Assembly (NCBI RefSeq): GCF_009792355.1
Contig: NZ_CP047045.1
Span: forward strand, 2,568,501-2,632,500
Source: Terricaulis silvestris
GTDB lineage: Bacteria > Pseudomonadota > Alphaproteobacteria > Caulobacterales > Aquidulcibacteraceae
Reading direction: 5' to 3'
DNA length: 64,000 nucleotides
A program made the translations under genes and the position numbers. The notes under the pieces were generated by a model, which ran no database searches, was not told the origin of the DNA, and saw only the letters and a list, made by a program, of their open reading frames with translations. This document shows positions 59,615-64,000 of this stretch, piece after piece (position 1 is the first letter of the stretch; each line of letters opens with the position of its first letter).

Positions 59615-61339
59615 TTAGCGCAAGAGCGCGGCGACGCAGGTCACGTCGTCGAACTGCTCCTGGCCGGTGGCGAAGGCTTCCACTTCGGCAACCACGGTTG
59701 CAACCAAGGCGTCGGCACTGTTGGTGCGCCAGCTGCGCGTTAGAATCTCGACGAGGCGGGAGTCGGTGAATTCCTCGCCCGCGGCGTCGATGCATTCGGT
59801 CACGCCATCGGTGAAGAGGAATACGCCCTCTCCTGGCTCAAGGTCGATCGTGTGCGAGGTCCAGCTGTGGTTGGCAAAGAGACCAAGCGGCGGGGCGGCC
59901 CCCGGCAGCTCAACAACGCCATCGTGGCGCAGCAGCAGAGGTGGATTGTGGCCGCAGTTCACGTACTCCAGGCGGCGCGTGTCCAGATCGAGTGCGCCAT
60001 AGAACAGCGTCGTGAACATCGCCATGTCGTTGTTCGAACAGAGCGCGTCGTTGGCCTGCCCGACTAGTTCGGACAAATTCTGCGCTCCGCGTGCGGCAAT
60101 GCGCAGCGCCGTCGCCGTGGCGCTCATGAACAACGCCGCCGGCACGCCTTTGCCGCAGATGTCGCCAACGACAAGAGCGAGACGCCGATCATCGAGCATG
60201 GCGATGTCAAACAGATCGCCGCCGACTTGGCGCGCTGGTTTCATGGCGCCGTGCACGTCGCAGCGACCAGCCAACGCGGCGGCTGGTATCGGCTTCGGCA
60301 GCAGCGCCGCCTGGATCAGCGCCGCACTCGCCATCTCGCCTCGCGTGCGCCGCTCCAGCGTCACTCGGCGCGCAAGGCCACGAAATGCGTCGGCGAAGTT
60401 TGCGAGTTCGGGCGTCGGGTTGTTTAGATCGCCCAACAGCGCCGAATTCAGTGCGTCGTTCTCCAGCGCGCCGAGACCGGCCGCGTAGAGGCCGATGGCG
60501 CCGTTGATGTTGTGAATCTGCTGACCGAGTTGCCCGATGACGGAGACCAACATATCGGGCGCATCGCGTCCGGCGACGAGCAAGGCGTCGCGGTCGATCC
60601 GAAGCGCCTCAACCACGGTAACTGCGCGAACGCCGGCCGTGCGGCGCAGCCCCGCAAGAGCGCCGATCTCTCCGATCAGCGCCGGCGCCGTAATCCGCGC
60701 GAGCGGCACGTCGCCGCGCGCGCTTTGGTTCACAACGGCGACCTCACCGCGAACAAGCAGAAGCGCAAACGTGCTCGGAACGCCTTCGGCGAGCAGGATA
60801 TCGCTCGGCAGGTAGGTGCAGTGCTCGGCGGCCTCTGCCAACTTTTGCAACGCCGCGCTCGACAAACCTGAAAATGCAGGCACGCCGCGAATGAGATCGC
60901 TGAGGCCTGCGCCCGCCGCCGCCGCGCCGCTACGGAATGTCATGCGCAGCTCATTGAAAGCGGGTTCGCTGCGATAGGCGAGCGCCGTTGCGAACGCGCG
61001 CAACAGCCGCAGCCCCTGCCCGCCGATGCGTCCCTCGGTTTGGGGCTGGGCGACGCCCGCATCGGTGACGTCGAACGGCTCGCAGGCGTCGCGGACGACA
61101 ATCTCAACTTCGCCAGGCGCAGCGCGCACCGCGATGCGGATGTCCTTCTCGCCGTCCCGCGCGCGGCCGTGCATGATCAAGTTCGCAAGCGCCTCTTCAA
61201 GGCACACCTGCAGGTCGTGCATCAAATCATCAGGCAGCGCCACGGCAGCCGCTTGCGCCTCTACCCAGACCGCGGCCGGGCGCACCGCGCTCAGACTGTC
61301 GGCGACAGCGTGCTCGGGAAGAAGCCGTTCAGCCGGCAA
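59615..61339 (-). CDS. RsbW-like kinase / cNMP-binding / SpoIIE phosphatase fusion
   Basis: This 574-residue protein starts at TTG 61339, overlapping the STAS stop by 11 bp. Residues ~5-135 form an anti-sigma-factor-type HATPase (LQVCLEEALANLIMHG; GGQGLRLLRAF). Residues ~150-270 form a cyclic-nucleotide-binding domain (SDILLAEGVPSTFALLLVRG; LIGEIGALAGLRRTAGVRAV). Residues ~330-574 form a PP2C/SpoIIE phosphatase (ARQVGGDLFDIAMLDD; VVGDICGKGVPAALFMS; FLFTDGVTECID; FDDVTCVA). Kinase and phosphatase of a partner switch are thus in one chain, probably acting on the adjacent STAS protein. Confidence 0.9.
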   Translation of the reverse strand: MPAERLLPEHAVADSLSAVRPAAVWVEAQAAAVALPDDLMHDLQVCLEEALANLIMHGRARDGEKDIRIAVRAAPGEVEIVVRDACEPFDVTDAGVAQPQTEGRIGGQGLRLLRAFATALAYRSEPAFNELRMTFRSGAAAAGAGLSDLIRGVPAFSGLSSAALQKLAEAAEHCTYLPSDILLAEGVPSTFALLLVRGEVAVVNQSARGDVPLARITAPALIGEIGALAGLRRTAGVRAVTVVEALRIDRDALLVAGRDAPDMLVSVIGQLGQQIHNINGAIGLYAAGLGALENDALNSALLGDLNNPTPELANFADAFRGLARRVTLERRTRGEMASAALIQAALLPKPIPAAALAGRCDVHGAMKPARQVGGDLFDIAMLDDRRLALVVGDICGKGVPAALFMSATATALRIAARGAQNLSELVGQANDALCSNNDMAMFTTLFYGALDLDTRRLEYVNCGHNPPLLLRHDGVVELPGAAPPLGLFANHSWTSHTIDLEPGEGVFLFTDGVTECIDAAGEEFTDSRLVEILTRSWRTNSADALVATVVAEVEAFATGQEQFDDVTCVAALLR

Positions 61340-61667
61340 CGGCGGCGATTGCGTCGTCGACAGACGCGGTGACGGGAACGATCTGGGACATGCCGCTGGT
61401 TTCCAGCACCTTCATCACATTCGGCTGAGCGCCGGCGATCGCCATCTTAGCGCCCTTTGACGCCATCGAGCGGGCGCACATCATCAGCGTGCGCAAACCC
61501 ATCGACGCAATGAAGGTGACGCCCGACATGTCGATGACGAGCTTCTTTTTCGTGCCAGACAAAACGTTGAACTTCATATCAACGGCCTGCGCGCCCTCGA
61601 TATCCATGCGCCCGTTAAGCCGCGCGGCGGTGACGCCGTCCGCCAAATCTTCGACTTCAAGATTCAT
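61329..61667 (-). CDS. STAS-domain anti-anti-sigma-type protein
   Basis: This 112-residue STAS protein starts at ATG 61667 (MNLEVEDLADGVTAARLNGR), with GGGGAA upstream. The core is LVIDMSGVTFIASMGLRTLM: the usual D-S-S/T-G of the phosphorylation loop reads A-S-M-G, so a Ser is kept at the likely site but the preceding Asp is Ala. The rest (KGAKMAIAGAQPNVMKVLET) is normal. It is 5' to the kinase-phosphatase fusion and overlaps it, so the pair forms a partner-switch module. No sigma factor lies nearby. Confidence 0.9.
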   Translation of the reverse strand: MNLEVEDLADGVTAARLNGRMDIEGAQAVDMKFNVLSGTKKKLVIDMSGVTFIASMGLRTLMMCARSMASKGAKMAIAGAQPNVMKVLETSGMSQIVPVTASVDDAIAAVAG

Positions 61668-61770
61668 CTCAAATTCCCCGCGCAAACCCGCTGAAAGGAA
61701 CCTTTAGCCGGTGTCATCGTGCTGTCAAACAGAGGCGCGGCGTAAATAAAACTGTCACAGTGCTCGCGGC

Positions 61771-63384
61771 TTAGGCGGCCTTCAGTGCGCTCGCGGTCGG
61801 GGCGGGGACGCTGAGGCTGAACGTCGAACCTTCGCCCGGCGCGCTCACCACGGTGAGGTCGCCGCCCATGCCGCGCGCGAGATCGCGAGCGATTGAAAGA
61901 CCAAGGCCGGTGCCGCCGTAGGTTTTGCTAATCGCCGCGTTGGCTTGGCCGAACGGGCGGAAGATGTTGCCGACTTCGTCAGCTCCGATGCCGATGCCAG
62001 TGTCGCGAACTTCGAAGACGACGAACGGACGGTCCCCCGCCTGGCGCCATGCCCGCAATTCCACGTCCCCGCCCGGCGCGAACTTTACGGCATTGCCCGC
62101 AATGTTCAGCAAGCACTGACGCAAACGGACATGGTCGGCAAAGACGTAGTCCGCGATCGGATCAGAGGTCGCCGTTAGCGTGACGCGCGCCGCCTTTGCG
62201 ATTGGACGCATCAGGCCCTGCACCTCCGCGACAATACCCGCAACCGGAAGGACCTCGGCATTGAACTTGATGCGATCGGCGTCAATGCGGGATTGGTCGA
62301 TGATATCGTTGATGAGCTGCGTCAAATGACGGGCCGCTGAAATGATCCGTCCAGTGTCTTCGCGGGTCGAAGGCGCCTCGGTCTCCTCCTGAACGAGTTC
62401 GGCATAGCCGATAATGGCGTTCAGCGGCGTTCGCAGCTCGTGGCTGACGCGCGCCAGGAATTCTGATTTTTCCCGGCTCGATTCGATCGCACTGCTCGCC
62501 CGCGCCATTACGGCGATCTGACGCGAGACCAGCATGCGCGCGATTAGGATCGTCAACGCCCCAATCAGGGCGAGACCGAACACGACCGGCCAGATGCGCG
62601 CCTGAAAGGCGACCGCGCCAGGATGCGCGTGACGCCAAGATAGCGTCCCCACAGGGTGTCCGCCCGCTGACGTCACAGGCAGCGCAACCAACGCCTCGTC
62701 GGCAAGGAGAGGCGCCGGCGAGAAGGTCAATCCTTGCAGATCGACGGCGGCGCCCATCTCGGACAACTCATCTGCCGTAAGCACATCGACAATGACCATG
62801 TAGGTCTGCGGCGCAGCAGCCTGGACGATCCGGTCAGCGTCGTCCTCGGGGCTGAATGGGGAGACGGCGATGACAAGCAGCTGGCCGTTCGCGTTTGTTA
62901 GTGTGCGCGCGACGGTTTCGGCGGGCGTTGGCGCAGCCGCAAGATTGCGAAGTCCCGGCGTGGCGACAATCGCGCGCACGGCGGCAGCTTGGATGTCGTC
63001 ACTCTGCGAGGCGACACCGTCGCCAAACCACGCATAGCGCACCGAGCCGTTACCGCGCACCAGAAGCATGCCATCAGCAACATTCGAATAGATATTGTTC
63101 TCCACCCAGTCTGGGCGCCAAGCGACCGAAACTGCGTTGTAGGCCTCCGTCCAATTGGCGTAGTCCAGCGTGACGCTGCTCATGGCGCGCGCACGCCCGT
63201 CCAAGGCGCTTCCTGCGAGGCGGCTGGAGCTGCGTTCAAAGCCGCGATCCTGTTCCCGCGAGAAGCCGGCGAAGGTGGCAGTCGCCAACACGATGGTGAC
63301 GAGCACGAGCCCGAGGATCGGCGCTCCAACGCCAATCCACGCGTTTCGCGCGGCGCTCTTCGCGTTCACAACTCCCGCCTTCAT
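61771..63384 (-). CDS. CHASE4 sensor histidine kinase
   Basis: This 537-residue protein has membrane helices near 18-40 and 264-287. A CHASE4-type periplasmic domain lies between them (LDYANWTEAYNAVSVAWRPD; WVENNIYSNVADGMLLVRGN). HisKA has RVSHELRTPLNAIIGYAE. The ATPase domain has LLNIAGNAVKFAPGG, VRDTGIGIGADEV and YGGTGLGLSIA. No receiver is fused. The STAS/kinase-phosphatase pair follows on the same strand after 103 bp and may be functionally linked. No cognate response regulator is adjacent. Confidence 0.92.
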   Translation of the reverse strand: MKAGVVNAKSAARNAWIGVGAPILGLVLVTIVLATATFAGFSREQDRGFERSSSRLAGSALDGRARAMSSVTLDYANWTEAYNAVSVAWRPDWVENNIYSNVADGMLLVRGNGSVRYAWFGDGVASQSDDIQAAAVRAIVATPGLRNLAAAPTPAETVARTLTNANGQLLVIAVSPFSPEDDADRIVQAAAPQTYMVIVDVLTADELSEMGAAVDLQGLTFSPAPLLADEALVALPVTSAGGHPVGTLSWRHAHPGAVAFQARIWPVVFGLALIGALTILIARMLVSRQIAVMARASSAIESSREKSEFLARVSHELRTPLNAIIGYAELVQEETEAPSTREDTGRIISAARHLTQLINDIIDQSRIDADRIKFNAEVLPVAGIVAEVQGLMRPIAKAARVTLTATSDPIADYVFADHVRLRQCLLNIAGNAVKFAPGGDVELRAWRQAGDRPFVVFEVRDTGIGIGADEVGNIFRPFGQANAAISKTYGGTGLGLSIARDLARGMGGDLTVVSAPGEGSTFSLSVPAPTASALKAA

Positions 63385-63477
63385 AGGTCGCTAACTTTCA
63401 GCCCTTGTGAAAGCGCAATAGCACATGGGACCTTGCCGAAGCGTTCGTGGTGAAGACCTGTTACAGTGAACGAAGTC

Positions 63478-64000
63478 CTAAGCGCCAAGCAACGTGTGGA
63501 GGAAAGCAGCGTCCGACCATGACGGCCCGTCGCGCCGCCCGCGCAGCGCGCGCAAGATACCGCTCGCTTGCCGCGCCACGACGAGATCAAGGCGTGGAAT
63601 GAGATAAAGCCGCTGATCACCGGCGCCCGCCGCCATGTTGATGCGCCCGAACCGGGCTTCGAGAGCGGGATCGACATCAACCGATTGCACGCGCCCAGGC
63701 GGCACAAGGCCGTCGCGTAGCAGCCACCATGAAAGACCGTATCCCGGGTTGGCGCGGCTGGGCTCAAAACACTCGCGCAACGCCGGGGCATCGACGCGGC
63801 CCTCCCCGTCGCGCAACACGAACCAGCCGAAACGTGCCCAATCGCGCGCGGTAAGGCCTGCGCCGGACGGCATCTGCGGATTGCCATCGCGACCGCGCCG
63901 CCAATGAGTGGGACTCATATCGAGCGGATCGAAAATGCGCCGCTGCAGGTAAGCAAGCGGATCGCCATCGAGCTTGCGGCGCATGATCTCGCCGAAGACT
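63478..64000 (-). CDS. Serine hydrolase (beta-lactamase family), C-terminal part
   Basis: The frame runs off the right edge; 173 residues are visible, beginning VFGEIMRRKLDGDPLAYLQR. It matches the C-terminal half of class C beta-lactamase-related hydrolases: RIFDPLDMSPTHWRRG, SGAGLTARDWARFGWFVLRD, NPGYGLSWWLLRD and AAGAGDQRLYLIPRLDLVVA. The last blocks closely resemble the gene at 17936-18943 (AAGAGGQRLYLSPSQGIVIV), so the two are paralogs. The catalytic Ser/Lys motif lies beyond the window, so activity cannot be judged. Confidence 0.8.
   Translation of the reverse strand, partial: VFGEIMRRKLDGDPLAYLQRRIFDPLDMSPTHWRRGRDGNPQMPSGAGLTARDWARFGWFVLRDGEGRVDAPALRECFEPSRANPGYGLSWWLLRDGLVPPGRVQSVDVDPALEARFGRINMAAGAGDQRLYLIPRLDLVVARQASGILRALRGRRDGPSWSDAAFLHTLLGA

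Overview
The window is a GC-rich, tightly packed chromosomal segment of an alphaproteobacterium, most likely of the Caulobacterales/Hyphomonadaceae type. The placement is inferred from genes typical of that class (fliX, flaF, flbT, a flbY-like gene), a perfect TTAA-N7-TTAA CtrA-type box upstream of a flagellin-like gene, a one-cysteine DksA, and a pair of TipN-like membrane coiled-coil proteins. There is no insertion sequence, phage, CRISPR array or rRNA. The only RNA gene recognised is a tRNA-Lys (CUU).

Layout. 1-13 kb: flagellar region with flgH (partial), fliX, flgI, flgJ, a flbY-like gene, a flagellin-like protein, a FlaG-like protein, flagellin, flaF and flbT. It is interrupted by an acyl-CoA ligase, a class III cyclase with TPRs, and dksA. 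13-26 kb: mixed housekeeping and unknown genes. These include a PcfJ-like protein, a MoxR ATPase/VWA pair, an HtrA-like lipoprotein protease, a lipocalin, a serine-hydrolase fold lacking its catalytic Ser and Lys, a TIR-like membrane protein, Nudix, an SDR without its Tyr, an HPt protein, NnrU, tRNA-Lys, an AraC regulator and a diiron protein. 26-38 kb: a large autotransporter followed by a signalling block with two GGDEF-EAL proteins, a lone receiver and a hybrid histidine kinase. 38-46 kb: a 42-residue microprotein, two paralogous membrane coiled-coil proteins, and a Mla/MCE lipid-transport operon whose permease carries a fused STAS domain. 46-54 kb: an MFS transporter, proline iminopeptidase, and the elongasome operon mreB-mreC-mreD-mrdA-rodA. 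54-64 kb: a membrane-anchored trypsin-like protein, a sorbosone-dehydrogenase-like lipoprotein, a TVP38 protein, a GIY-YIG protein, a 2OG-Fe(II) oxygenase, a partner-switching module (STAS plus an RsbW-like kinase/cNMP/SpoIIE fusion), a CHASE4 histidine kinase, and the end of a second serine-hydrolase paralog.

How the genes fit together. Motility, polarity, cell-shape and c-di-GMP functions lie side by side, as expected for a dimorphic swarmer/sessile bacterium. The hybrid kinase, lone receiver and receiver-GGDEF-EAL protein form one co-directional block and may be a phosphorelay feeding c-di-GMP turnover. Convergent genes are packed to the limit: six pairs share a 4-nt stop overlap (CTAA or TTAG) and most others abut.

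No clearly new defence or metabolic island is present. The best leads are the TIR-like membrane protein beside a glycine-zipper protein, the PcfJ-like/MoxR/VWA/protease run, the tandem coiled-coil pair with its neighbouring microprotein, the kinase-phosphatase fusion, and the flagellin-like protein lacking an N-terminal D0 domain.
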